Source of the DNA: Acetobacterium malicum subsp. dehalogenans DSM 11527
GTDB lineage: Bacteria; Bacillota; Clostridia; Eubacteriales; Eubacteriaceae
Length of the DNA stretch: 59,992 bases
Assembly: GCF_000472665.1 (NCBI RefSeq)
Contig: NZ_AXAC01000031.1
Coordinates: forward strand, 1-59,992
Direction: 5' to 3'
Part shown: positions 24,018 to 33,632 of the stretch, one piece after another
Layout: every line of letters begins with the position of its first letter
Numbering within the stretch: position 1 is the stretch's first letter
Notes under the pieces: generated by a model
Told to the model about the DNA's origin: nothing
The model's database searches: none
The model's input: only the letters and a program-made list of their open reading frames with translations
Position numbers and translations under genes: made by a program

Positions 24018-25832
24018 ATGGCAGATAATAATAAAAGTGGCATTCGCCAAAGCTATATAAAAGAACTGGATGACCTGGTTGGTTATGAAATGGAAAACCA
24101 GGTTCTTTTGGATGAAACTATATTAGAGATCATGAAACGATTGACCTTGGCAACGAAGCGGGAAGTGCTGATCTGTACCAACGATAAAAACCGGGTTCAG
24201 TGGGTGAATATCGGCGATGCCGCCACCGTCAACATCGGCAATGCGGAAATGCTGTATCACGTCAAGGCCCTGAATAAATACCGGGTGATCCATACCCATC
24301 CCGGCGGCAATCCGCGGTTATCTGACGAGGATTTTTCAGCGGCCAAAAAACAGAACTTGCAGTGTATTATTGCCATTGGCGTCGATGAAAAAATACCGAC
24401 CAGCTTTAGTATCGGGGTGCCAGTAGTTGAAGAAGCAACGATGGAATACGGTCAGGCACTGTTTAAAACCCTCAAGGAATTGAATAAGTTTCCGCTGGAG
24501 CATTACATTTTATTGGCAGACCGGTTTATTAAAGATGATCCCAACAATAAGTTTGATTCTGAAGACGAAGAAGAACGGGCCTTACTGATTGGTCTGGATC
24601 TGCCCGGGAATAAGGGCGTCGAGCTGGTTGACTCCATGGAAGAATTGCGGCAACTGGTAAAAACCGCCGGGGGAACGGTGCTGGAACAGGTTTGTCAGGC
24701 CAGAAGCCAGATTGACACCACCTTTTATGTGGGCAAGGGCAAGCTGCAGGAACTGATCAAGGTGATTCAGAATAACGACATCAATCTGATTGTCGCCAAT
24801 GACGAACTCAATTCCCGGCAGATTGCCAACATCGAAGCGGCCACCGGCACCAAAACGGTGGATCGAACCACCATTATTCTGGATATTTTTGCCCGGCACG
24901 CCAAAACCAAAGAAGGCAAGCTGCAGGTCGAATTGGCCCAGCAGAAATACCGGATGAGTCATTTGAAGGGGCTGGGGATTGTGATGTCCCGGACCGGCGG
25001 CGGCATCGGTACCCGGGGTCCCGGTGAAAAGAAACTGGAAACTGATCGGCGTCATATCCGCAAACAGTTAGAAGAACTGGAAGCCCGAATTGAACGGATC
25101 AATAAAAGCAATCAGCTCAACGCCGTGCAGCGGGAAAAAAACAAAGTTAAAACGGTCGGCTTAATTGGCTATACCAACTCCGGCAAAAGCACGCTGTTCA
25201 ACCGGCTTACCCAAAGTGAGGTGGTGACCAAAGATGGTCTCTTTATCACCCTGGATTCGACCCTGCGAAAGGTAGATCCAGAACATGGGGATTATCTAGT
25301 CTCGGATACGGTCGGTTTTATCGATAAGCTGCCCCATGATTTAATTAAGGCCTTCAAGACCACCCTGATGGAAGTGGAAACAGCGGATCTGCTGCTCCAT
25401 GTGGTGGATGTGTCCAACCATAATTACGAAGCTCAAATCACTGTGGTTAATCAGGTGCTGGCGGATATCGGAGCAGGTAACAAAAAAGTGATGATGATCT
25501 ATAATAAAATCGACAAGCTGACCCCGGAAGACCGGGATGCTTTGGTCCTTAAAAATCAGCAGGCCATCGATGAGCTGACACTGTATATTTCCGCTAAAGA
25601 AGGGCTGGGCGTTGATACTCTGTTTGAAACCGTTGATCGGGTACTGATCGGAGAAAAACGGCAAATCAAGCTGCTAATCCCCTATGATGATAATAAATCG
25701 CTGGCACTTTTGCATGAAATGAAGGTGGTTCAGGAAATTGATTACCAGGCCGAAGGTAATCTGGTGACCATTGAGATGACCGATGATTTTCCGATCCATC
25801 TTTTTGAGAAGTATCAGGTGACAGAGGTATAA
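24018..25832 (+). CDS. hflX: GTPase HflX with N-terminal JAMM/RadC-like domain
   Basis: This 604-residue protein is long compared with about 420 for typical HflX. The C-terminal part (~residues 190-604) is standard HflX: glycine-rich GTRGPGEKKLE, P-loop GYTNSGKST at residue 384, then DTVGFI and NKID. HflX binds and splits stalled ribosomes. The N-terminal ~170 residues contain V-I-H92-T-H94-P-G-G-N-P-R-L-S102-D-E-D105, which fits the JAMM metal-site pattern HxHx7SxxD, together with an upstream Glu in TKREVLICTND. The layout resembles RadC. A metal site is inferred from the motif. It is followed after 2 bases by yigZ. Confidence 0.93.
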   Translation: MADNNKSGIRQSYIKELDDLVGYEMENQVLLDETILEIMKRLTLATKREVLICTNDKNRVQWVNIGDAATVNIGNAEMLYHVKALNKYRVIHTHPGGNPRLSDEDFSAAKKQNLQCIIAIGVDEKIPTSFSIGVPVVEEATMEYGQALFKTLKELNKFPLEHYILLADRFIKDDPNNKFDSEDEEERALLIGLDLPGNKGVELVDSMEELRQLVKTAGGTVLEQVCQARSQIDTTFYVGKGKLQELIKVIQNNDINLIVANDELNSRQIANIEAATGTKTVDRTTIILDIFARHAKTKEGKLQVELAQQKYRMSHLKGLGIVMSRTGGGIGTRGPGEKKLETDRRHIRKQLEELEARIERINKSNQLNAVQREKNKVKTVGLIGYTNSGKSTLFNRLTQSEVVTKDGLFITLDSTLRKVDPEHGDYLVSDTVGFIDKLPHDLIKAFKTTLMEVETADLLLHVVDVSNHNYEAQITVVNQVLADIGAGNKKVMMIYNKIDKLTPEDRDALVLKNQQAIDELTLYISAKEGLGVDTLFETVDRVLIGEKRQIKLLIPYDDNKSLALLHEMKVVQEIDYQAEGNLVTIEMTDDFPIHLFEKYQVTEV

Positions 25833-25834
25833 GT

Positions 25835-26467
25835 GTGGTAGATTATAAAACGGTATTAATTCCGGATGAAACCGAGCTCGAAATCAAGAAGTCCCGCTTT
25901 ATCAATCTCGTTTTTCATATTGAAACCGAGGCAGAAGCAGAAACGATTCTGGCCGAAATTCGCAAAAAGCATTATAAAGCCACCCATGTCTGCTGGGCCT
26001 ATCTGCTCAATACCAACCCCCGGCGCCAAAAAGCCAGCGATGACGGTGAACCATCCGGTACCGCTGGTAAACCGATTCTTGAGGTCATCAATCATCGGGA
26101 GCTCAAGGACGTCCTGGTGGTGGTGATTCGCTATTTTGGCGGCATCAAGCTGGGTAGTGGTGGTCTGATCAGGGCCTATGGTGGCGGCGCCAGTGATGTT
26201 CTTAATCATTGTACCGTGATTAAGAAACAGTTTTCCGACCAATTGCAAGTAGTGGTCAGTTACGCCAGCTACGGGGGCCTGAGTAATGGTTTATTGGAAC
26301 GGGACGTGATTCCGGTGAATGAAGATTTTGGCGAAAATGTGACCCTTTCCTTTCAAATCCCGGTGGCCGAGACAAAAGAATTTTTAGCCTGGGTTGAAGA
26401 TAAAACCAATGGAACTGCTCAAATTATTCGTGGTGAACAGGCTTTTGTGGATGTTGTGGAGGCTTAA
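25835..26467 (+). CDS. YigZ/IMPACT family protein
   Basis: This 210-residue protein begins with GTG. The IMPACT (UPF0029) domain has the signature DDGEPSGTAGKPIL, followed by VVVIRYFGGIKLGSGGLIRAYG. A C-terminal DUF1949-like ferredoxin-fold domain is present. Eukaryotic IMPACT acts in translational stress signalling; bacterial YigZ is thought to bind nucleic acid, but its function is not settled. Adjacency to hflX, another ribosome-associated factor, supports a translation-related job. Confidence 0.9.
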   Translation: MVDYKTVLIPDETELEIKKSRFINLVFHIETEAEAETILAEIRKKHYKATHVCWAYLLNTNPRRQKASDDGEPSGTAGKPILEVINHRELKDVLVVVIRYFGGIKLGSGGLIRAYGGGASDVLNHCTVIKKQFSDQLQVVVSYASYGGLSNGLLERDVIPVNEDFGENVTLSFQIPVAETKEFLAWVEDKTNGTAQIIRGEQAFVDVVEA

Positions 26468-26802
26468 CAACACAACTGGTTCTAATATCGTTGTTGTTAT
26501 AAAGTGGAAGGTTTGGCAGTGGATTCATCGTTAGATAAATAACTAACGAGCGAAACCCTTTACAAAAGCTAAAAAGTTGGATATAATTGCCATAGTAAAA
26601 AATTAATGCTGAGTTTTAAATTAGCGTGGATACAATAATGTATTTTAATTTAAAACAGAGAATAAAAATATCGGAGGGTAGCTTTCGGTATTTTTTCTTT
26701 TTGGTAAAACTTCATCCGGGGAAAATTTCTGTGGCACTCTAAAGGTTTATTCGTTATAATAGCAAGGCTTGTACGAGCAATCAACCCAGGAAGGACCAAT
26801 TC
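26468..26802. other. Intergenic region between yigZ and vanZ
   Basis: There is no coding frame of note. A weak hairpin (AATATCG at 26667-26673 against CGGTATT at 26686-26692) followed by TTTTTTCTTTTT looks like the terminator of the hflX-yigZ operon. TATAAT (26755-26760) with TGGCAC 17 bases upstream is a possible promoter for vanZ. AGGAAGGA precedes the vanZ start. Confidence 0.5.
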
Positions 26803-27291
26803 ATGAATAAAAACAACCGCGTCGTATTTCTCTTTAAGCTGCTGTTACTGGCTTATTTGGGATTTCTATTTATAATGACCCTCTTACCAGATTCAAGTAA
26901 CATTACCTATGAGACCACTGTCAACCTGGTACCTTTTACCTCCATCGATAACTTCTTTTACGATATTATGGCCAATGGCTTTATTGACTGGGAATTTCTG
27001 GCGACCAAGCCAACAAATCCAACTGAAATTGTTTTATATACCTTTACCGATTCGTTTAAAAACCTGGCCGGTAACATTATTTTATTGATGCCGCTGGGTT
27101 TCTTATATCCCTTGTCCAGAAAAAACAAGGTCGGCTTTTTCCATGCGTTTGTGGTAATATTAGGGACCACCTGTGCCATCGAGCTGATTCAGTATTTATT
27201 TTTAGCCAGTCGCCGGGCCGATATTGATGATATCATCTTAAACCTGATTGGCGGCTTAATCGGCTATCTGATTTATAAATGGATCGAGTAA
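26803..27291 (+). CDS. VanZ family membrane protein
   Basis: This 162-residue protein has about four membrane helices. VanZ-family features are VNLVPFTSIDNF near the N-terminus, GNIILLMPLGFLYPL in the middle, and ELIQYLFLASRRADIDDI followed by a terminal helix. VanZ proteins confer low-level glycopeptide tolerance in some hosts, but most chromosomal members are of unknown function at the cell envelope. It is 17 bases upstream of radA. Confidence 0.88.
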   Translation: MNKNNRVVFLFKLLLLAYLGFLFIMTLLPDSSNITYETTVNLVPFTSIDNFFYDIMANGFIDWEFLATKPTNPTEIVLYTFTDSFKNLAGNIILLMPLGFLYPLSRKNKVGFFHAFVVILGTTCAIELIQYLFLASRRADIDDIILNLIGGLIGYLIYKWIE

Positions 27292-27308
27292 AAAATTAAG
27301 GGGGAAAC

Positions 27309-28670
27309 ATGGCAAAGAAAAAAAGTATTTTTGTCTGTCAGAACTGCGGTTATGATTCACCCAAATGGATGGGCAAATGTCCCGAGTGCGATCAGTGGAA
27401 TACCATGGTCGAGGAGCTTGATCTGGCCAAAATGGGGAGCAAGGAAAGTACCCGGGAACGGGGCATTTATTCCCGTCCCAAATCGCTGGCTGAGATTATC
27501 TATACCGGAGATACCCGGTATCCGACTCTCAACGAAGAGTTTGATCGGGTTCTGGGCGGCGGAATTGTCCCCGGGGGGATGATTTTACTGGGCGGTGATC
27601 CGGGCATCGGTAAGTCGACGCTATTGCTGCAGACCACCGAGGCGCTCGGTAATCAGGGCTATAAAATTCTCTATATTTCCGGGGAAGAGTCGGAACAGCA
27701 ATTAAAAATGCGGGGAGAACGGATGCATGTTAAATCCGAAAACATTTCCTTCTTATCAGAGATCAATATCCCCTATCTGCTGACGATTATTTTAGAGGAA
27801 CGGCCGGATATTGTGATCATCGATTCGATTCAGACCATGTACAGCCCGGATATCACCTCAGCCCCGGGAAGTGTCAGTCAGATCCGGGAAAATACCGGAG
27901 CCCTGATGCAATTGGCCAAAAAAGACAATATCTCGATGGTGCTGGTGGGCCATGTTACCAAAGACGGTGCTATTGCCGGACCCCGGGTGTTGGAACATAT
28001 GGTGGATACTGTGCTTTATTTTGAAGGTGAAAAATATCACGCCTATCGGGTGTTGCGGGGGGTCAAAAACCGTTTTGGCTCCACCAATGAAATCGGCATT
28101 TTTGAAATGACCGAAAATGGACTGGAATCGGTGGCCAATCCATCCGAAATGATGCTGGACAGCCGCCCCAAAAATACCTGCGGATCGGTGGTGGTGCCTT
28201 GTATCGAGGGTACTCGACCGCTACTGATTGAGCTTCAGGGTCTGGTTTCACCGACTGGTTTTGGAAATCCCCGGCGGATGGCCACGGGCATGGATTATAA
28301 CCGAATGGTATTACTGATGGCGATCATGGAAAAACGGCTGGGAATTCAGATGCAGTCGGTGGATGCTTACATTAACGTGGTGGGTGGTATCAAGGTCGAT
28401 GAGCCGGCTTTGGATCTTGGTGTGGTTGCCGTGCTTTATTCCAGCCTTCGGGATTTTCAGATCCCCGGCGATTTGATGATTCTGGGCGAGGTGGGATTAA
28501 CAGGTGAGGTGCGAAACATTCAGCACATTGAAAAACGACTGATCGAAGGAAAAAAACTGGGTTTCAAGCGCTGTATTATTCCTAAAGGCAACCAGAAAGG
28601 GTTGAAGGTTGCCGGAATGGCGGTTCTCCCGGTTGATAATATTCGCTCAGCCCTGGACATTTTGCTGTAA
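27309..28670 (+). CDS. radA: DNA repair protein RadA
   Basis: This 453-residue protein has an N-terminal zinc finger (CQNCGYDSPKWMGKCPEC), a RecA-like ATPase core with Walker A GGDPGIGKST, the RadA-specific KNRFG motif, and a C-terminal Lon-protease-like domain (ending KGNQKGLKVAG). It is a branch-migration helicase that helps process recombination intermediates. The start follows GGGGGAAAC. A noncoding RNA gene follows it rather than the disA gene found in many Bacillota. Confidence 0.95.
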   Translation: MAKKKSIFVCQNCGYDSPKWMGKCPECDQWNTMVEELDLAKMGSKESTRERGIYSRPKSLAEIIYTGDTRYPTLNEEFDRVLGGGIVPGGMILLGGDPGIGKSTLLLQTTEALGNQGYKILYISGEESEQQLKMRGERMHVKSENISFLSEINIPYLLTIILEERPDIVIIDSIQTMYSPDITSAPGSVSQIRENTGALMQLAKKDNISMVLVGHVTKDGAIAGPRVLEHMVDTVLYFEGEKYHAYRVLRGVKNRFGSTNEIGIFEMTENGLESVANPSEMMLDSRPKNTCGSVVVPCIEGTRPLLIELQGLVSPTGFGNPRRMATGMDYNRMVLLMAIMEKRLGIQMQSVDAYINVVGGIKVDEPALDLGVVAVLYSSLRDFQIPGDLMILGEVGLTGEVRNIQHIEKRLIEGKKLGFKRCIIPKGNQKGLKVAGMAVLPVDNIRSALDILL

Positions 28671-28730
28671 AGCACCCGGCGGGTTGAAACAAGTGAATTT
28701 GACTGCTAGTTACCAACAAAAATTTATCCT

Positions 28731-28758
28731 TTGATTTCCGGGGAAAACCGTGTATAAT
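28731..28758 (+). promoter_or_regulatory. Promoter of the 6S RNA gene
   Basis: TTGATT (28731-28736) and a perfect TATAAT (28753-28758) are 16 bases apart, placing the transcription start at about 28764-28766, exactly where the closing helix of the 6S RNA begins. Confidence 0.65.
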
Positions 28759-28763
28759 TAGAT

Positions 28764-28940
28764 TATCCCAAAGTGTTCGTTTTTACTTTATTTTTGAACC
28801 TACATCAATACTCAGGGAGTCTGATTGTTCGTTGCCAGATGTTAGGCCTCATTATATCAGTGGAAAACAGAAGTCAAAGACAAGACACCCACCTAGCTTT
28901 CGCTAGGGCGTCAAAAATGGAGTACGACACATTGGGATAG
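28764..28940 (+). ncRNA. ssrS: 6S RNA (RNA polymerase regulator)
   Basis: This stretch is about 177 nucleotides long with no frame. The 5' end (TATCCCAAAGTGTTCG) pairs with the 3' end (CGACACATTGGGATA) in a long terminal helix. The conserved-looking GTGTTCG and TTGAACCTACAT segments follow in the order seen in Bacillota 6S RNAs. A central region with a local hairpin, CCTAGC-TTTC-GCTAGG (28892-28907), completes the expected bubble-and-arms shape. 6S RNA mimics an open promoter and sequesters sigma-A RNA polymerase in stationary phase. The promoter lies immediately upstream and an intrinsic terminator immediately downstream. Identification rests on remembered features and pairing, not a covariance search. 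Confidence 0.8.
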
Positions 28941-28960
28941 CACCTAAGGGTGCTTTTTTT
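28939..28960 (+). terminator. Intrinsic terminator of the 6S RNA gene
   Basis: AGCACC (28939-28944) and GGTGCT (28949-28954) form a short GC-rich stem with a four-base loop, followed by seven Ts. Confidence 0.8.
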
Positions 28961-29024
28961 GTGGTTGTATGTTTTATGTTTTGGTATAATAGATAAAGTA
29001 TGTTTAAATTTTGAAGGAGGGCTT

Positions 29025-29627
29025 ATGTACGAATATATGATCGGGAGCTTGGAAGAGCAAGCCATGGATTATGTGGTCATTGATCTAAATCGCATGGGAT
29101 ACAAGGTAAAGGTATCCACCAACACATTGAATGAGTTGCCTAATCTGCATTCGGAGGTAAAGCTGCATCTTCATCAGGTTATTAAAGAAGACGAGGTTTC
29201 GCTTTATGGCTTTGCCACCACCGACGAACGGGAGATTTTCAGAACCATGATCGGGATTTCCGGGATTGGACCCAAAGCCGCGATGGGACTCTTGTCCCAA
29301 TTCAGTCGCAACGAACTGATTGGACATATTGTCAATGATGATCCCAAGAGCATCGCCAAAGCGCCGGGAATCGGGATTAAAACTGCCAGCCGGATTATTC
29401 TGGAGCTGAAGGACCGTTATAAGGATGTGTCGGTAGGCGACCTGAAGGTGGTTGAGTTGCGGGGAAAAGACGACAATGTCAGCCAGGCGGTTAATGGACT
29501 GGTGGGATTGGGCTACAGTATTTCGGAAGCATCCGAAATGGTATCCCGGGCATTTACCCCTGAGAGCAGTATTGAAGCTCTGATTACTGGAGCGCTCCGC
29601 TCTGCTAATCCATTGAAGGGACGATAG
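29025..29627 (+). CDS. ruvA: Holliday junction branch migration protein RuvA
   Basis: This protein has 200 residues from the ATG at 29025, directly after GAAGGAGG (29013-29020); the frame runs open further upstream across the promoter. It has an OB-fold domain I, helix-hairpin-helix motifs ([11 protein letters not shown] and [12 protein letters not shown]) and a C-terminal domain III that contacts RuvB. It binds four-way junctions as a tetramer. A TATAAT at 28985-28990 may be its own promoter. ruvB follows after 2 bases. Confidence 0.95.
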   Translation: MYEYMIGSLEEQAMDYVVIDLNRMGYKVKVSTNTLNELPNLHSEVKLHLHQVIKEDEVSLYGFATTDEREIFRTMIGISGIGPKAAMGLLSQFSRNELIGHIVNDDPKSIAKAPGIGIKTASRIILELKDRYKDVSVGDLKVVELRGKDDNVSQAVNGLVGLGYSISEASEMVSRAFTPESSIEALITGALRSANPLKGR

Positions 29628-29629
29628 TC

Positions 29630-30694
29630 ATGAAGGAACGAATCATCACCACCGATTTTACGGAATTGGATGTTGAAATAGAAAAAAATTTAAGACCCCA
29701 GGGCCTGGATGAATACATTGGTCAGGAAAAAGTTAAAAAACAGATGGGCATCTTTATTAAAGCTGCTCAGAAGCGTAGCGAAAGTCTGGATCATGTGCTC
29801 TTATACGGGCCGCCGGGATTGGGCAAAACAACGCTGGCCAACATCATTGCCCGGGAAATGGGGGTTGGGATCAAAACGACCTCCGGTCCGGCGATTGAAA
29901 AGGCCGGGGATCTGGCGGCCATTCTGACCAGTCTAAAAGAAGGGGATATTCTCTTTATTGATGAAATTCATCGCTTGCAACGCTCGGTTGAAGAGGTTTT
30001 ATATCCGGCCATGGAAGATTATGCTCTGGATATCATCATTGGCAAAGGTCCAGGGGCACGTTCAATCCGACTGGAGTTGCCGCCCTTTACCCTGATCGGC
30101 GCCACCACCCGGGTGGGGCTGCTGACCTCGCCGCTGCGGGACCGCTTCGGAGTGATTCAGCGCTTGGAGCTCTATAATCCGGTTGAGCTGGCTACGATTA
30201 TCCGCCGTTCATCCGGCATTATCGGCATCGAAATGGATGACGAAGGGGCGGTCGAACTGGCCATTCGCTCCCGAGGGACGCCGCGAATTGCCAACCGGTT
30301 GTTAAAGCGGGTTCGGGACTATTGTGAAATCGAAGGCCGGGGCGTCATCGATCTCAAGACGACCCGGGAGGCTCTGGATCTTTTTGAAGTGGATGCGGTG
30401 GGTCTGGATGAGATCGACCGCATCATGCTCAGAACCATCGTCGAAAAATTTGATGGTGGACCGGTGGGGATCGACACCCTGGCTGCCGCCATTGGCGAAG
30501 AGAAAAACACCATTGAAGAGGTTTATGAACCGTATCTGATTCAACTGGGGTTCCTTTCAAAAACGCCCCGGGGGCGGGTGATCACCAGTCGTGGTTACGC
30601 CCATCTGGGATTAGAGGTATTAATGAATGAGGCACTCAATCCTCAACAATTAAAAATAAACTTTTATGATAATGAGGATGATATCGATGAATAA
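29630..30694 (+). CDS. ruvB: Holliday junction helicase RuvB
   Basis: This 354-residue AAA+ motor has Walker A GPPGLGKT (starting at residue 60), Walker B DEIH, sensor region GATTRVGLL, and a C-terminal winged helix for DNA. It forms hexamers that pump DNA through the RuvA tetramer. The final eight bases overlap the queA start, tying recombination genes to the queuosine genes in one message. Confidence 0.96.
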   Translation: MKERIITTDFTELDVEIEKNLRPQGLDEYIGQEKVKKQMGIFIKAAQKRSESLDHVLLYGPPGLGKTTLANIIAREMGVGIKTTSGPAIEKAGDLAAILTSLKEGDILFIDEIHRLQRSVEEVLYPAMEDYALDIIIGKGPGARSIRLELPPFTLIGATTRVGLLTSPLRDRFGVIQRLELYNPVELATIIRRSSGIIGIEMDDEGAVELAIRSRGTPRIANRLLKRVRDYCEIEGRGVIDLKTTREALDLFEVDAVGLDEIDRIMLRTIVEKFDGGPVGIDTLAAAIGEEKNTIEEVYEPYLIQLGFLSKTPRGRVITSRGYAHLGLEVLMNEALNPQQLKINFYDNEDDIDE

Positions 30695-31712
30695 AACTGA
30701 CTTTTATTTTGATCTTCCGGACGAATTGATCGCCCAATGTCCCCTGGAAAAAAGGGACAATTCACGGTTGATGGTGCTCAACCGCGAAAAAAATACGATT
30801 GAAGACCATAGCTTTTTTGAGATAACTAATTATTTCCGGCCCGGAGATTTGCTGGTGATGAATAACACCAAGGTTTTACCGGGACGGTTGTTCGGTGCCC
30901 GGGAAGATACCGGGGGCAAGGTGGAAATTCTGTTGCTGCGGCATCTGGCTCAAAAAGACTGGGAAATCATGGTCAAACCGGGAAAACGAGCTCGGGTTGG
31001 TGCCCGGATTGTTTTCAGTCCGGAGCTTAAGGGCGAAATCACCGGAACCACTCAGGGTGGTCTGCGGATTATCAGCTTTGAATACACGGGCGTTTTTGAG
31101 GAAATCATCGATGAGATCGGTCTGATGCCGGTGCCACCATATATCCATGAAACCCTGAAGGACAATAACCGCTATCAGACTGTTTATGCCAAGCGGGAAG
31201 GATCATCAGCAGCCCCCACGGCGGGGCTCCATTTCACCCCAGATCTGCTTCAAAAAATTGAAGCGATGGGGGTGGAAATTGCCGAGGTGACCCTCCATGT
31301 CGGGATCGGCACCTTTCGTCCGGTAAAATGCGATGTGATCGAAGAACATCATATGCATGAGGAGTATTATGAAGTGCCGGAAGAAACTGCTAAGGCTATT
31401 AAGCGAACCAGGGAAAGAGGCGGTCGGGTCATCGCCGTGGGCACCACCTCGGTGCGAACCCTGGAAAGCAATGCCAAGCTGCATGATGGCGTGGTAACCC
31501 CTTACACCGGAGTAACGGATATTTTTATTTATCCTGGTTATGAATGGGAGGTGGTCGATGCTTTGATCACAAATTTTCATCTGCCGGAATCGACCCTGCT
31601 GATGCTGGTATCGGCCTTCTATAACCGGGAAGCGGTTATGAAAGCTTACCAAACTGCCATCGACTGGAAATATCGTTTTTTCAGCTTTGGAGACGCCTTG
31701 TTTATTGAGTAA
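30687..31712 (+). CDS. queA: S-adenosylmethionine:tRNA ribosyltransferase-isomerase QueA
   Basis: This protein has 341 residues from the ATG at 30687, which overlaps the ruvB stop and follows GAGG; an upstream in-frame ATG at 30666 lies inside ruvB. It contains the N-terminal [22 protein letters not shown] and the C-terminal [10 protein letters not shown] and [15 protein letters not shown] segments of the family. It transfers the ribosyl of SAM to 7-aminomethyl-7-deazaguanine in tRNA, giving epoxyqueuosine. It works with tgt, the next gene. Confidence 0.95.
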   Translation: MNKTDFYFDLPDELIAQCPLEKRDNSRLMVLNREKNTIEDHSFFEITNYFRPGDLLVMNNTKVLPGRLFGAREDTGGKVEILLLRHLAQKDWEIMVKPGKRARVGARIVFSPELKGEITGTTQGGLRIISFEYTGVFEEIIDEIGLMPVPPYIHETLKDNNRYQTVYAKREGSSAAPTAGLHFTPDLLQKIEAMGVEIAEVTLHVGIGTFRPVKCDVIEEHHMHEEYYEVPEETAKAIKRTRERGGRVIAVGTTSVRTLESNAKLHDGVVTPYTGVTDIFIYPGYEWEVVDALITNFHLPESTLLMLVSAFYNREAVMKAYQTAIDWKYRFFSFGDALFIE

Positions 31713-31782
31713 AAAAGAGCAGTCATTTGCAAACAGCAAAGCAAGTTTTGTTTGAGGCATTTGAAGTTACAACTATATATAA

Positions 31783-32919
<1,137 letters not shown>

Positions 32920-32937
32920 TGATGAAGGAGAATGTGA

Positions 32938-33318
32938 ATGTTTGGAATTGATTTTACATTAATTCTCCCTTTGATTTTAGTACTTGTATTTTTCTATTTC
33001 TTTATTTTAAGACCACAGCAAAAACAACAAAAAGAAATTAAAGAAATGCGATCAAGTATGAAACCAGGGGATGAAATTGTTACAATTGGTGGGTTTTATG
33101 CGATCGTCTATGCGATTGGTGAAGAAAATGTGACCATCGAATTATTGCCAGATTACAATAAGGCGCTGATTACAAAATCAGCCATTGCTCGAATTGTCAG
33201 TGTTGGGGACGCTGTTGCAGCAACAGAAGAAGACAATTTTGAAGAACTGGAAGATTTGGACAACGAAGAAATCATCGTCGACGCCGAATTTGAAGAAATC
33301 GACGAAGAAAAAAAATAA
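32938..33318 (+). CDS. yajC: Preprotein translocase accessory subunit YajC
   Basis: This 126-residue protein has one N-terminal membrane helix (residues ~5-23, ending [14 protein letters not shown]), then a KOW-like cytoplasmic domain with [14 protein letters not shown]. An unusually acidic C-terminal tail follows (about 35 residues, mostly Glu and Asp). YajC associates with SecDF. The acidic tail is longer than in textbook YajC but such tails occur in clostridia. The SCIFF peptide gene comes next. Confidence 0.93.
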   Translation: MFGIDFTLILPLILVLVFFYFFILRPQQKQQKEIKEMRSSMKPGDEIVTIGGFYAIVYAIGEENVTIELLPDYNKALITKSAIARIVSVGDAVAATEEDNFEELEDLDNEEIIVDAEFEEIDEEKK

Positions 33319-33412
33319 TAAAGAGCAGGTCAGCGGTTGGCTACCCGACAATTGTCAGGTCATCGTCGGCCATTGTTCTGATAAAAAATAATTTTTGAGG
33401 GGAGTGAACAAT

Positions 33413-33559
33413 TTGAAGCACATTAAAATCATTAAAGAGGGTAAACTCACTGACGTAAAAAACAGAGGGTGCGGGGAATGTCAAACTTCCTGTCAATCAG
33501 CCTGTAAAACATCTTGCACCGTCGGAAATCAAAAATGCAAACAAACGACTGAAAAATAA
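33413..33559 (+). CDS. scfA: SCIFF ranthipeptide precursor (six-cysteine peptide)
   Basis: This 48-residue peptide starts at TTG behind a strong GAGGGGAG (33397-33404) and is too short for many gene finders. The N-terminal half (KHIKIIKEGKLTDVKNRG) is the leader. The core carries six cysteines at 20, 23, 27, 31, 35 and 42, with Thr25 and Thr33 beside them. This is the 'six cysteines in forty-five' family found almost throughout clostridia. The radical SAM maturase encoded next installs thioether links. Ranthipeptides have been tied to population-level metabolic regulation in clostridia; the function here is inferred. Confidence 0.93.
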   Translation: MKHIKIIKEGKLTDVKNRGCGECQTSCQSACKTSCTVGNQKCKQTTEK

Positions 33560-33574
33560 TAATCAAGCCTGAAA

Positions 33575-33606
33575 GGGGCTGTCTCGTAAGAGATAGTCCC
33601 TTTTTT
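33575..33606 (+). terminator. Terminator/attenuator between scfA and scfB
   Basis: GGGGCTGTCTC (33575-33585) pairs, with two G-T pairs, to GAGATAGTCCC (33590-33600) around a GTAA loop and is followed by six Ts. It probably lets much more precursor message than maturase message be made. Confidence 0.8.
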
Positions 33607-33632
33607 GATGATACCATAAACTAGGAGAAAAA

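Noticed and set aside
24582-25055. 157-codon frame antisense to hflX
   Set aside because: It lies wholly inside the conserved HflX region and reflects codon bias on the coding strand.
31206-31760. 184-codon frame antisense to queA
   Set aside because: Shadow of queA; no domain and no ribosome-binding site.
33340-33375. CCCGACAATTGTC segment as a third copy of the palindromic repeat
   Set aside because: Only a short core resembles the terminal repeat; flanking sequence does not match, so it is probably chance.
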